DNA of 64,000 bases from Pseudomonas sp. KBW05 (GCF_003852405.1 NZ_QAJM01000008.1:102567-166566), one strand, 5' to 3'. Numbered from the stretch's first letter, positions 27,788 to 35,897 are shown. Numbers and translations: made by a program. The notes: generated by a model from the letters alone, not told the origin.

Positions 27788-27875
27788 GTGGGAGCTGGCT
27801 TGCCTGCGATAGCGCCGGGTCAGGCGACATTTTTATCAGCAATGCCGCCGCCATCGCAGGCAAGCCAGCTCCCAC
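27788..27875. repeat. REP pair (REPIN), GCTGGCTTGCCTGCGAT family
   Basis: Inverted GTGGGAGCTGGCTTGCCTGCG pair, ending 7 bp from the stop codon of the intact chemoreceptor and separating it from the remnant tail. Confidence 0.9.
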
Positions 27876-27881
27876 AAGGAA

Positions 27882-29939
27882 TCACACCAGCCGGAATCGT
27901 GCGGTGTTGTCACTCAAGGCCTGGCTGCCCTTGCTCAGGGTATCCGCCGCACGGTTCACCGCCCGTGCACCATCAAGCAAGCGCCCCGCCGCCTGGTCCA
28001 CTTGCTGGATATTGCCGCTCACTTCGTCCGCAGTCGCGGCCTGTTCTTCGACCGCCGTGGCGATCTGCGCCAGGGTGTCGGTGACGTTCTGCACCGCGCC
28101 GGCGATTTCGCCCAGGCGGGTGCCGAGCCCGGTGACCGACGCCGCATCGGTCAACGCTTGCTCACATGCGACGCCCATCAGGTTGACCGCCTGGCTCACC
28201 GTGGCACGCAGGCTGTCCACCGTGCTGGCGATCTGTGCGGTGGAGGCCTGGGTGCGTTGCGACAGGCTGCGCACTTCATCCGCCACCACCGCGAAGCCAC
28301 GCCCCTGCTCGCCGGCGCGGGCGGCTTCGATGGCCGCGTTGAGCGCCAGCAGGTTGGTCTGCTCGGCGATGCCCCGAATGGTGTCCACCACCGATTGAAT
28401 CTGCTGGCCCTGGTGGCTGACTTGCTCCAGGGCGTTGGCGGTGTCCGTCAGGCGCTGGTTGAGTTGCTGGATGCTGGCCGTGGTGCGTTGGCTATCACGG
28501 CTGCTGTCTTCGGCGATGCGCCGGGTCTGCTGGGCGCTGCCCGACGCTTGTTCGCAGCTACGGGCGACGCCCAGGGAGGTCGCGGCCAGTTGGGTGGCAG
28601 CGGCGGCGATCTGGCTGATTTGTTGTTGCTGGTCTTCGACTTCGTTGAGGGTGCTGCCCGATTGCGCATTGAGGGTGACCACCGCCGAGCCCAACTGCTG
28701 CGTCTCGTGGTTGACCCCCAGCAAGCTGGTGCGCAACTGCACCACCGCGACGTTCAGCGCAATGCTGATGGCCGCCAGTTCGTCACGCCCCTGCACCGCC
28801 ACTTCCACGCAGAGGTTGCCGTCACGCAGCGACTCCGCCAGCGTGGTGATGCCACTGGCGCTGCGGCGGATCGAGGCTTGCAGGCACATGAACAGGTACA
28901 GCGCCGCCAACGCCAGCAGGCTGAACGTCGCCGCCACCGGCACGATCTGCTGGAGGGAACGATCGTGGTAGTGGCCGAGGCGCGCGTCCAGGGACGTCAG
29001 CGACTGGTTGCGCAGGGCGCCCAGGCTGCCGAGCATGACATCGACACTGCCTTCGAAGGCGGAGGTGTCGAGTTTGATGGTGCCACCGAACACGCCATCG
29101 TCGAGAATCTTGAGCTGGTTATCGAGGGTTTGCAGGCTGTTGTCATACTGCGCGGTCCACGCCTCCATGCCTGCGTACTGCTTGGCCTTGAGCGACGCGG
29201 CGGCCTTGACCAACTGGTCGCGCGCGTCGCCGATGCGGCCGCGCAGGTCGCGCATCTGCAAGCGGCTTTGCAAGGTGAACTGCCCGGACGCGATAGACGA
29301 TTGCCCCACACTGGCCATGCGCCCGACACGCTCGATCAGGTCAGGGGTGTGCTGGGTGGAAATCTGCATCAGCAGGTAGGTTTCCAGCCAGGGATCGAGG
29401 ATCAGGCCAGTGTCCAGCGTCACCTGCTCGCGCAGGGTTTGCATGGCGGTCAGGGCCGAGGTGAAGCGGTCATAGCCGTCCGGCCACCAACCTACGGTGC
29501 GCAGGGATTGGGAGTCCATGCCTTTGACGGTGGCCTGCAACGCCTCGAAGCGCGCGAGGGTGTCGGCGCTGGCGTGCTGGGCTTTCAGCGACTCGCCCAG
29601 GGTTTGCAGGTTTTGCAACAGCAGCGGGTAATTGGCATCGACCTTGTCCATCGCCGCCTTCGCCGCCGGGGTGGGTGCGTGCAGGATGTCGGCGGCTTTC
29701 CAGCGCGCGGCCAGGTTGCGCTGGGCGGTCAATTGGCCGTCCAGTGCATCCAGGGCCAGCAGTTGGCGAACGCCGGACTGCTCGCTGGAGATCACCGCCA
29801 ATTTGGCGCGATAGTCCTGCCCGATCATCCACAGGCTGCCGGCCAAAGGCAGCATGAACAGGAGGAACAGGATCTGGAACTTGCGTGCAAAACCAAAACG
29901 GCCGAGCAGGCGGATACCGGGTGATAAAAAGCTGTGCAT
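27882..29939 (-). CDS. Methyl-accepting chemotaxis protein
   Basis: 685-residue inner-membrane chemoreceptor feeding CheA/CheW. TM1 at about 22-42, a large periplasmic helical sensing region at about 45-340, TM2 at about 345-365 ([20 protein letters not shown]), then a HAMP-like segment. The cytoplasmic signalling hairpin has the near-invariant tip [20 protein letters not shown] followed by [12 protein letters not shown]. It has no C-terminal CheR-binding pentapeptide. The ligand is unknown. GGAG lies upstream of the ATG. Confidence 0.94.
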   Translation of the reverse strand: MHSFLSPGIRLLGRFGFARKFQILFLLFMLPLAGSLWMIGQDYRAKLAVISSEQSGVRQLLALDALDGQLTAQRNLAARWKAADILHAPTPAAKAAMDKVDANYPLLLQNLQTLGESLKAQHASADTLARFEALQATVKGMDSQSLRTVGWWPDGYDRFTSALTAMQTLREQVTLDTGLILDPWLETYLLMQISTQHTPDLIERVGRMASVGQSSIASGQFTLQSRLQMRDLRGRIGDARDQLVKAAASLKAKQYAGMEAWTAQYDNSLQTLDNQLKILDDGVFGGTIKLDTSAFEGSVDVMLGSLGALRNQSLTSLDARLGHYHDRSLQQIVPVAATFSLLALAALYLFMCLQASIRRSASGITTLAESLRDGNLCVEVAVQGRDELAAISIALNVAVVQLRTSLLGVNHETQQLGSAVVTLNAQSGSTLNEVEDQQQQISQIAAAATQLAATSLGVARSCEQASGSAQQTRRIAEDSSRDSQRTTASIQQLNQRLTDTANALEQVSHQGQQIQSVVDTIRGIAEQTNLLALNAAIEAARAGEQGRGFAVVADEVRSLSQRTQASTAQIASTVDSLRATVSQAVNLMGVACEQALTDAASVTGLGTRLGEIAGAVQNVTDTLAQIATAVEEQAATADEVSGNIQQVDQAAGRLLDGARAVNRAADTLSKGSQALSDNTARFRLV

Positions 29940-30254
29940 GTCGGACCACTCCCCAAAAACGACCCATGCGGTGCACCGCTGGGCAAAGCCTTGAAATGAC
30001 TAACGGCAAAACGCCATGTCATTGATTAGCTTGGCTCTAGCAAGATACGGGCCGATGGCAGGACGCTGGAATCAGGCGGGGTGGCACGCTAAAAGTGCAC
30101 GCGTCGTGCGCGAAAATGGGGCAAAAGCACTCAGTATCGAGGGCGCATCTGTAACTAATGGCGCAACGCGTACCTGCAGTGGAATCACTTCCTGCTGATC
30201 ACGCCTTTTGCACCCGCTCAGACTGAAATCTCCTAACACCACTGGAGATTCATC
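29940..30254. other. Intergenic region between divergent chemoreceptor and M35-like peptidase
   Basis: 315 bp with no convincing gene. It carries a near copy of the ACTTCCTA motif (ACTTCCTG, 30187-30194) 61 bp before the peptidase start. I see no clear sigma-70 promoter or FliA promoter for the chemoreceptor. Confidence 0.35.
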
Positions 30255-30785
30255 ATGCCTCGTCAACTGACCAGCTCCGAAGCAAGAACCTATCGTGCAG
30301 CACGCTGGGCTGCACTGCGCTCCCTCAACTACACCATCGGCCAACTGAATGCGGGCAATGCCGCCGTCGCTCAGGTCTGGATGGGTGTCAACCACCCTAT
30401 GGACCTGCGCGAGCTGGCACGGCGCCTAGGCATTATCCATGCGGCGCTGGCCGGTATTCATCAAGCTCAGATCGTTTTTGACGACAGCACAAACTCACAC
30501 ACCAATTGGTACGCCGAGGTCAATGTGAACCTGCGCGGCGCCGCACACTCCATCACACTGGCACAGCCCTTCTTCGACGCTTCAACGTACGGTAATGACT
30601 CGCGCGCCAGCACCTTGATTCATGAAGTCAGTCATTTCCGCGATGTGCTGGACACCGACGACAACGCTGACGGGCGCGCCGCCTGCCTGCGATTGGTGCA
30701 GCAGGCGCAGCAACATGACGGTGATCTCAACAGCGTCATCACCAATGCCGATAGCTGGGCGTACCTAGTAGAAGACAGCTATTGA
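30255..30785 (+). CDS. M35-type (aspzincin) zinc metallopeptidase domain protein
   Basis: 176 residues. The zinc motif HEVSH lies at 123-127 (STLIHEVSHFRD), and a downstream Asp166 in ITNADSWAYLVED sits where aspzincins (lysine-specific metallo-endopeptidases, M35) carry their third zinc ligand. There is no signal peptide or membrane segment, so export would need a type VI or other leaderless route, or the enzyme acts inside the cell. ATG 30255 follows GGAG. A strong hairpin separates it from the next gene. The family call rests on motif spacing and is fairly secure; the role is unknown. Confidence 0.78.
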   Translation: MPRQLTSSEARTYRAARWAALRSLNYTIGQLNAGNAAVAQVWMGVNHPMDLRELARRLGIIHAALAGIHQAQIVFDDSTNSHTNWYAEVNVNLRGAAHSITLAQPFFDASTYGNDSRASTLIHEVSHFRDVLDTDDNADGRAACLRLVQQAQQHDGDLNSVITNADSWAYLVEDSY

Positions 30786-30807
30786 GCTATTACTGATGCT
30801 GCAAGGC

Positions 30808-30835
30808 AAAAAGCCTGTTTTCGAACAGGCTTTTT
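30808..30835 (+). terminator. Terminator after the M35-like peptidase gene
   Basis: A 12-bp perfect stem AAAAAGCCTGTT/AACAGGCTTTTT around a TTCG loop, with the 3' arm ending in T5. It is a strong intrinsic terminator and, being A/T-flanked on both sides, may work in both directions. Confidence 0.92.
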
Positions 30836-30860
30836 CATCACCCAGGAAAAGGAGTTGATC

Positions 30861-31325
30861 ATGGACCGTCGTTTTTTGACCGCCGCTTCACTGGCCGCAC
30901 TTTATTTGTTAGCCACCCCCGCGCACGCATTGAACACTGAAGAAGTTGAACCCCAAACGCTGAAAGACTATGCCATCACATTGAATGCCAGTGCTGGTAA
31001 CTTTCAGTGGCAGCAATTATGGAAAACCACGCGCACGGCTGGATACTTTAGCGAGCAATCGTCCACTCACTTCACCGCGCCGATGAAGCAAGTTCCCGAT
31101 CTCGTATCCACCGTACTTAGCAGCGCAACCAGTGTTAAGCCCTTCGCCTCCACTCGCGCAACCTACCGCTATGACTTCGCGGAAAAAGTGGGCCAGGTCA
31201 ACAAGGTCACCGTCACCGCACTATGCGTCGATGTGGACTGGCGTTCCCTCCCCAACGGAACCGCCGTTGATGATACAGAGAAGATGAAGACGGTCAGTTT
31301 ATTGCTGGCCAAACCCTGCCCATGA
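30861..31325 (+). CDS. Exported protein of unknown function
   Basis: 154 residues with a Sec signal peptide (MDRRFLTAASLAALYLLATPAHA). The mature part of about 130 residues is beta-prone, with Cys at CVDVDW and near the end (KPCP), possibly one disulfide. The ATG at 30861 has AAAAGGAG upstream; a TTG two codons earlier is less likely. I recognise no family. It has its own terminators on both sides, so it is a single-gene unit next to the peptidase and lysozyme genes. Confidence 0.7.
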   Translation: MDRRFLTAASLAALYLLATPAHALNTEEVEPQTLKDYAITLNASAGNFQWQQLWKTTRTAGYFSEQSSTHFTAPMKQVPDLVSTVLSSATSVKPFASTRATYRYDFAEKVGQVNKVTVTALCVDVDWRSLPNGTAVDDTEKMKTVSLLLAKPCP

Positions 31326-31330
31326 TGCAA

Positions 31331-31361
31331 ACAGCCACCCGAGGCAATCTCGGGTGGCTGT
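31331..31361. terminator. Hairpin between convergent exported-protein and lysozyme genes
   Basis: A 13-bp perfect stem ACAGCCACCCGAG/CTCGGGTGGCTGT with a 5-base loop, between the two stop codons. It probably ends both transcripts. Confidence 0.8.
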
Positions 31362-31371
31362 ATCTTTACCG

Positions 31372-31911
31372 TTACAACGCACTCGCCAACAAATCCGCTT
31401 CCTTGCAACGGCGGGTGGAATAGCGGTCACCAAAATTGCGCAAATTACTTTCTGCGGCCTTCCAGTCCCCCGCCACCACTTGCGCCCAGAACTTTGGAGT
31501 GCGAATGGCGAGGTTGCCATATTGGAAGGCAACTGAAGCGATCACCGTCTGCATCGGTGCCGGCAATGCATCAAACGGGCGCCCGGCAGCTTTGCTGTAG
31601 TCGCTGCTCAAGCGTGCGATAAAGGGCGCCTTGTAAGCCTCGTCAATCCTGCATGCATCGTCTGCGCTGACGTTCAGCGGCAGCGTTTGCAAGCGCGCTA
31701 CGGCCTTCGCACCGATCAGGCCAAGGTAAGGTGCAAGTCGCTCAGCAAGGTCTTTGGGCAGCATATCCAGATTTTTCTGCTGCCCCAGATCAAAGCCTGT
31801 GCCTATGGTGACCCCGCTCCTGCTGTGTTCCGGGTCCGGCACATAACCGCGTGTGGCCGGCCCACCTTCGAGCCTGGCAATAAATGCCATATCAATCGAA
31901 TGACTGGACAT
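31372..31911 (-). CDS. Pesticin/T4-lysozyme-like muramidase
   Basis: 179 residues that look like a stand-alone catalytic domain. The start FIARLEGGPATRGYVP followed by SGVTIGTGFDLGQQ matches the pesticin-type lysozyme fold: Glu15 would be the acid, with Thr35 and Asp41 in the positions of the T4 lysozyme Thr/Asp pair. The C-terminal part (VIASVAFQYGNLAIRTPKFW, then NLRNFGDRYSTRRCKEADLL) is typical of phage-type lysozymes. There is no signal peptide, receptor-binding domain or adjacent holin. It is divergent from the Mor-like regulator across a gap with repeated motifs, which probably controls it. It cleaves peptidoglycan by family. Confidence 0.82.
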   Translation of the reverse strand: MSSHSIDMAFIARLEGGPATRGYVPDPEHSRSGVTIGTGFDLGQQKNLDMLPKDLAERLAPYLGLIGAKAVARLQTLPLNVSADDACRIDEAYKAPFIARLSSDYSKAAGRPFDALPAPMQTVIASVAFQYGNLAIRTPKFWAQVVAGDWKAAESNLRNFGDRYSTRRCKEADLLASAL

Positions 31912-31972
31912 GGGTAGTTCCCTCTTGGTTTAGGAAACTCAAGTCCATCACTCAGGCGGGATCATCTTCAGA

Positions 31973-32037
31973 AGGTAAAACTTCCCTACTTTCATAGGTA
32001 AAGTTTCCTACTTATTGTCGGCGTTCATTACTTCCTA
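31973..32037. promoter_or_regulatory. Repeated operator-like motifs between lysozyme and Mor-like genes
   Basis: AGGTAAAACTTCCCTACTTT (from 31973) is repeated as AGGTAAAGTTTCCTACTTAT (from 31996), a direct repeat with a 23-bp period, about two helical turns. A third TTCCTA site follows at 32032 inside ACTTCCTA (32030-32037). An inverted version (TAGGAAAC, 31931-31938) lies on the lysozyme side. The arrangement resembles an operator for a dimeric activator. Confidence 0.55.
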
Positions 32038-32074
32038 AGCTCTGACCAGCTCTCACGCCAAGGAGGTAAGACCG

Positions 32075-32458
32075 ATGGAACCGATCGACCTGGGACACAT
32101 TGATGTCCACCAACTCCCCCACTCCCTTCAGGTGTTGGTTGCCTGTATCGGTTTGGAAGATGCTTTCCGCCTGACGTGCGTGTATGGCGGCCGCCCTAAA
32201 TACATTCCAAAACAGGTTCAACGCACTTCGTTGGCGCTGATCTTGTCAACGGAATCACTACAAGCGCTGATCAATGATTTCGCGGGTATTGCTTTGGAAA
32301 TACCGAAGTCCGACCATTTTTTTCGGCAGATCCGTAATCAACATATTCAAATGGGTATTTCCAACGGTGTATCGCGAAGTGTATTGGCCGAAAAGTATGG
32401 GTTGAGCCTGCGGCAGATCGCCAATATCCGGCGCCAGGAAACTTGTCTTCATCGGTAA
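32075..32458 (+). CDS. Mor-family transcriptional activator
   Basis: 127 residues. The middle part GGRPKYIPKQ resembles the GG..-YIPK turn of phage Mu Mor proteins. The C-terminus SVLAEKYGLSLRQIANIRRQ is a helix-turn-helix like that of Mor/C activators. A very strong Shine-Dalgarno (AAGGAGGT) precedes the ATG. It lies between the divergent lysozyme gene and the DUF2589 pair. No Mu-like transposase, capsid or tail genes are nearby, so it is either a domesticated regulator or part of a small accessory module. Confidence 0.8.
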   Translation: MEPIDLGHIDVHQLPHSLQVLVACIGLEDAFRLTCVYGGRPKYIPKQVQRTSLALILSTESLQALINDFAGIALEIPKSDHFFRQIRNQHIQMGISNGVSRSVLAEKYGLSLRQIANIRRQETCLHR

Positions 32459-32540
32459 TTACTTCCTACTGAATCAGAAAGTTCAGCATGGATAGATTGA
32501 AGTTGCGCACTTTCGCGCACTCACGATAAGGAAATTAGAC

Positions 32541-33191
32541 ATGGCAGATATTGATAAAGGTCTCATTGGAGGCGTGATAGCCGCCCTTCCTCTGGACAAG
32601 ATGATCACTGGCCCGCTGATGGCAATGATTCAGGCACAAGTCGCTGCGAGCAAAGCCTATGCGGACTTCCTCATGGGCGTGTGCATCCAGGACGGCAAGG
32701 CCGTTTCGGTGCAGTTCGACTACGACGAAACCCTGGTTGATGAACAAGGTGTCTACAAGGGCACAGTCAGCAAGTCCATGCGCATTCCGCTGCTGGCCGC
32801 CATCAGCCACCCCAACATCACCATCCAAGAAGGCAGCATCGAGTTCGAGCTGACCATCACCCAGATGGCCGAGGACAAAAGCTCCACTGATGTTTCCGGT
32901 GGCTTTGACGCCAAAATGGGCTGGGGCCCGTTCAGCGTGACCGTGAAAGGCTCCGCCAGCCACAAGTCCAGCCAGACCCGCAAGACCGACACCCGCGCAC
33001 GCTACGAAATCAAGACCAAAATCGTGCGTCAGGACCCACCGGAAGCGCTGATGCGCGTCATCGACTTCCTCACCGATGCAGCGACCAAACCGGTCATGCT
33101 GCCAAACGCCACTGCAACCAGCCCGACGGAACTGCCAAAAGCAGGGGTACTGCCTTTGCCTGACGCCAAGCCTGCGGAAAAAACCAAGTAA
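32541..33191 (+). CDS. DUF2589 domain protein (first of a tandem pair)
   Basis: 216 residues, cytoplasmic by sequence. After a helical start (MADIDKGLIGGVIAALPLDK...MIQAQVAASKAYADFL) comes a beta-rich core (SMRIPLLAAISHPNITIQEG, then IEFELTITQM), then the segment QDPPEALMRVIDFLTDAA and a Pro/Ala-rich, Lys-ended tail. This matches DUF2589, a family without known function. The motif ACTTCCTA stands 73 bp before the ATG. It is 56 bp upstream of a paralogue with the same layout. Role unknown; possible co-assembly with the paralogue is inference. Confidence 0.82.
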   Translation: MADIDKGLIGGVIAALPLDKMITGPLMAMIQAQVAASKAYADFLMGVCIQDGKAVSVQFDYDETLVDEQGVYKGTVSKSMRIPLLAAISHPNITIQEGSIEFELTITQMAEDKSSTDVSGGFDAKMGWGPFSVTVKGSASHKSSQTRKTDTRARYEIKTKIVRQDPPEALMRVIDFLTDAATKPVMLPNATATSPTELPKAGVLPLPDAKPAEKTK

Positions 33192-33199
33192 CGCCAACC

Positions 33200-33219
33200 G
33201 CCCCGCCTCACGGCGGGGC
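33200..33219 (+). other. GC hairpin between the two DUF2589 genes
   Basis: GCCCCGCC/GGCGGGGC, 8-bp stem with a 4-base loop and no T-run. It is more likely an mRNA stability or partial-attenuation element than a full terminator. Confidence 0.5.
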
Positions 33220-33247
33220 AACCCACTCGACCTGAAAGGAATCCACC

Positions 33248-33811
33248 ATGGCATTTTTCTCACGCCCCAAGGAACCCATGTCGGCCAGTGACTTGAGCCA
33301 CATCACCCGCGGGTTGCACCAGGCAGCAGCGGCCACGCACAACCTGATCGCCCAGCAATACATCGCCTTGTTCGACCAATTCTTCGATTACAACGTTGAA
33401 GACCTGGGCACGCCGATGAAGGCCAAGATGGTCGATATCGCCCTGACCGAGGGCCATACCATCACCGTACCGCTGATCGCACTGGTGGCCCCCAAGGGTT
33501 TGGCGCTGCACAAAATGGATGTAGACCTGTCGGTAAAGATGCACAGCACCGAAGTGCAGAAGGCCAGCCACGACTTGGAAAATGGCGACCTGCAGAGTGA
33601 GAAGTTTTTTGTGACCTTCGGCACCACCAAGCGCGAAGGCCAGGAGCGTGATCCCGACGAAGTGCAGATCCGCATCGAATTCAAGGCCTGCGAACCACCG
33701 GAGGCGATCAACCGCATCATCGAGGAATACACCAACCTGATCAGCCCACTGGCTCACGCCCCCGCCAAACCGCCCACTGCCGAACAGGAGCCTTCAGACT
33801 TCGCGCCCTGA
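33248..33811 (+). CDS. DUF2589 domain protein (second of a tandem pair)
   Basis: 187 residues. It shares the layout of the upstream paralogue: helical N-terminus (LHQAAAATHNLIAQQYIALFDQF), a beta region with ITVPLIALVAPKGLALHKMD, and the helix CEPPEAINRIIEEYTNLISP aligned with the PPEALMRVIDFL of its neighbour. AAAGGA precedes the ATG. Sequence identity between the two looks low, which suggests distinct roles in a heteromeric assembly; function unknown. Confidence 0.8.
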   Translation: MAFFSRPKEPMSASDLSHITRGLHQAAAATHNLIAQQYIALFDQFFDYNVEDLGTPMKAKMVDIALTEGHTITVPLIALVAPKGLALHKMDVDLSVKMHSTEVQKASHDLENGDLQSEKFFVTFGTTKREGQERDPDEVQIRIEFKACEPPEAINRIIEEYTNLISPLAHAPAKPPTAEQEPSDFAP

Positions 33812-33827
33812 CGGCAATCCTGAGGGC

Positions 33828-34118
33828 TTATTTGCCCATCTTGTACCGGTCAAAATTGTTGATGTGATCATCCAGATTATCCTCAAGCATCATCCGGTAC
33901 TGATCGCAGAAATACTTCAACATCGCCTCCCGCGCCTCGGCCATTTCCGCGCCGGACTTGAAGTTGCGCGCACTGGCCCAGGCATTGAAGCGGGTGGTGC
34001 CAAACATCATCGAGGCGCTGACCTGGCCGAGGTTTTCCTCAGCCTTGAGCTGCTCGTTGGACAGTTCGATGTGCGCATCTGCGCGGTCGTAAAAAGCTTG
34101 GTCGGTGGCATCTGCCAT
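33828..34118 (-). CDS. DUF3144 domain protein
   Basis: 96 residues, acidic and helical, ending INNFDRYKMGK. The segments FYDRADAHIELSNEQL and SMMFGTTRFNAWASA match DUF3144, a small family common in gammaproteobacteria with no known function. AAGGA lies before the ATG. Convergent with the DUF2589 pair and upstream of trmK on the same strand. Confidence 0.82.
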   Translation of the reverse strand: MADATDQAFYDRADAHIELSNEQLKAEENLGQVSASMMFGTTRFNAWASARNFKSGAEMAEAREAMLKYFCDQYRMMLEDNLDDHINNFDRYKMGK

Positions 34119-34147
34119 TGCGGGAATCCTTATTGAATAACGGTCTG

Positions 34148-34843
34148 TCAGGCCAGCAGCGCGGTGATCCAGCGGGCCTGTTGGGCGATCTCTTGTAGCG
34201 TCGCCTCGGGCACCGCCTGGCGCGCCTGTTCAAGGCTGGCAAGGGTCTTCTGTTTCTGGCGCAGCATGCGTTGCCACTTGGCCAAAAATGCCGGGCTGCG
34301 CGCCTGCATTTGCAGTGGGCCAAAGTACAGTTGCTCGGCACTGTACTGCACCGGCTCGCTGCGCTCAGCGACGATGATTTCGTAGTAGAAACGGTTTTCG
34401 TGCAGCAACTCTTCAGTGAGGATGGCGTAGCCGTTGTCCATCAACCATTGGCGCAACGGTTGCTCGCCGCCGTTGGGTTGCAGGATCAGGCGCTCCTGGC
34501 CACTGAGGTACGCCTTGCCGCTGTCGAGGATATCGCGGATGGTCTCGCCGCCCATGCCGCAGATGCTGATTGCACTGATGCGGTCTTGCGCTTCGATGGC
34601 CGCCAAGCCGTTGGCCAGGCGCACCGTGACGTGCTGCTCCAGGCCGTTGTCACGCACCGTGCGTAGGGCCGCATGAAACGGCGTGGTCGCCACCTCACCG
34701 GCCACCGCCGCGCTGATCGCGCCCCGGCGCAGCAAGGCCACCGGCAAGTAGCCGTGATCGGAGCCAATATCGGCCAGGCGCGCGCCCAGAGGCACGTTTG
34801 CCGCCACGCGCTCCAGGCGCGCGGATAAAGTGTGTTCGTTCAA
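34148..34843 (-). CDS. trmK: tRNA (adenine(22)-N1)-methyltransferase
   Basis: 231 residues of the class I methyltransferase fold, methylating N1 of A22 in tRNAs by family. SAM-binding motif LADIGSDHGYLPVALL is at about 23-38; the catalytic-loop region ICGMGGETIRDIL is at about 93-106, followed by LILQPNGGEQPLRQWL. The start appears to be a TTG at 34843; no ATG or GTG nearby gives the family N-terminus NEHTLSARLERVA. It lies 5 bp from the GntR regulator, so the two are probably co-transcribed. Confidence 0.88.
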   Translation of the reverse strand: MNEHTLSARLERVAANVPLGARLADIGSDHGYLPVALLRRGAISAAVAGEVATTPFHAALRTVRDNGLEQHVTVRLANGLAAIEAQDRISAISICGMGGETIRDILDSGKAYLSGQERLILQPNGGEQPLRQWLMDNGYAILTEELLHENRFYYEIIVAERSEPVQYSAEQLYFGPLQMQARSPAFLAKWQRMLRQKQKTLASLEQARQAVPEATLQEIAQQARWITALLA

Positions 34844-34848
34844 CTGCC

Positions 34849-35559
34849 CTACTCTCCCGAAAAACGATCGCGGCTATTGGTCAAGTGCAGCACCATCGCG
34901 GCGCGTGCAGCGTCCGGGTCCTGGCGCTTGATCGCGTTGAAGATCGCCTCATGCTCCAGGTGCGCCAGTTGCCCCAATTGGGCGAAGTCCGCGCCACCCC
35001 GTTCGGCGGCCTTGACCTGAGTGCGCGGAATCATCGCAGTTCCCAGGTGCAGCATGATTTCGCTGAAGAAAGTATTGCCGGTGGCTTCGGCGATCAATTG
35101 GTGGAAGCGTTTGTCTGCTTCCACGCAACTGTCGTTGTTGGCCAGGGAGGCCTGGTAGTCGCTCAGCACTTCGCGCATTCGCGCCAATTGCGCGTCGCTG
35201 CGGCGTTGGGCGGCCAGCGCCACGGCCTGCACCTCCAGGCCCAGGCGCAACTCCAGCATGCTGCGCACGCTGGCGAGCGTGTCCACATGCAGGCGCAGCC
35301 CGGACTGCGCTTGCGGCGCCAGCACAAAGGTGCCGATGCCGTGGCGCGTCTCCACCAACCCCGACGCCTGCAACTTGGACAGTGCCTCGCGCACCACGGT
35401 GCGGCTGACACCATGCTCGGCCACGATGGTGGATTCGGACGGCAATTTTTCACCGGGCTGCAACTGCCCGAGCAGGATGCGCTGGGTCAGCACTTCAACC
35501 ACACCTTGGGCGAGGTTGCTGGAGCGTTTACGCACAGGAGGCGCGCTTTCAATGGGCAT
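34849..35559 (-). CDS. FadR-subfamily GntR regulator of glucarate use
   Basis: 236 residues. N-terminal winged HTH (about 15-80, with GEKLPSESTIVAEHGVSRTVVREALSKL) and a C-terminal all-helical FCD ligand domain (about 100-230, with His residues in CVEADKRFHQLIAEATGNTFF for metal/ligand binding). ATG 35559 was chosen over an upstream TTG/ATG start as the family-like N-terminus. It is divergent from the glucarate transporter/dehydratase operon and should repress it until the sugar acid binds. Confidence 0.9.
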   Translation of the reverse strand: MPIESAPPVRKRSSNLAQGVVEVLTQRILLGQLQPGEKLPSESTIVAEHGVSRTVVREALSKLQASGLVETRHGIGTFVLAPQAQSGLRLHVDTLASVRSMLELRLGLEVQAVALAAQRRSDAQLARMREVLSDYQASLANNDSCVEADKRFHQLIAEATGNTFFSEIMLHLGTAMIPRTQVKAAERGGADFAQLGQLAHLEHEAIFNAIKRQDPDAARAAMVLHLTNSRDRFSGE

Positions 35560-35642
35560 CGTGACGGGTCCACGGGGTTGGGCTGGGAGGGAGCTTAACA
35601 CCCTGCCCGGAGGTGACGCTGGGTTGATTGAAAAAGCGACCT

Positions 35643-35652
35643 ACTTGTATGA
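35643..35652. promoter_or_regulatory. GntR operator copy 1
   Basis: ACTTGTATGA continuing to CAAC contains the palindrome TTGTATGACAA, the usual dyad of FadR-type GntR regulators. It lies 84 bp before the GntR start codon; autoregulation is likely. Confidence 0.6.
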
Positions 35653-35830
35653 CAACCAACCTTAAAACCTGTCATGCCGATTTTCAGACCCATCACTTAC
35701 TCGCGAATCGCCAACCTGCTGAAAATCAAAAAAACCCAGTAAAAACAACGTAAATAACCAAAACAAGCAATCATCTTCTGGCCTTATAAGAACAAATCGC
35801 CTACCACCGCATTGCAGACCGCAGAAAACC

Positions 35831-35840
35831 ACTTGTATGA
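35831..35840. promoter_or_regulatory. GntR operator copy 2
   Basis: A second ACTTGTATGA, 58 bp before the transporter start, is identical over 10 bp to copy 1 at 35643. Two matching sites in a 338-bp divergent gap support control of the glucarate operon by the adjacent GntR protein. The stretch between them is AT-rich with no gene. Confidence 0.6.
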
Positions 35841-35897
35841 TGTCTATCAACAAGGCACCCAAACCCGCATAAAAATAATCAGGGGGAGTTTTGAATT

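Noticed and set aside
27594-27875. CRISPR-like repeat cluster
   Set aside because: The repeats are inverted REP pairs of two families, not regularly spaced direct repeats with unique spacers.
30255-33811. Mu-like prophage
   Set aside because: Apart from a Mor-like regulator and a lysozyme there is no transposase, portal, capsid, tail or holin gene, so it is at most a remnant or a domesticated module.
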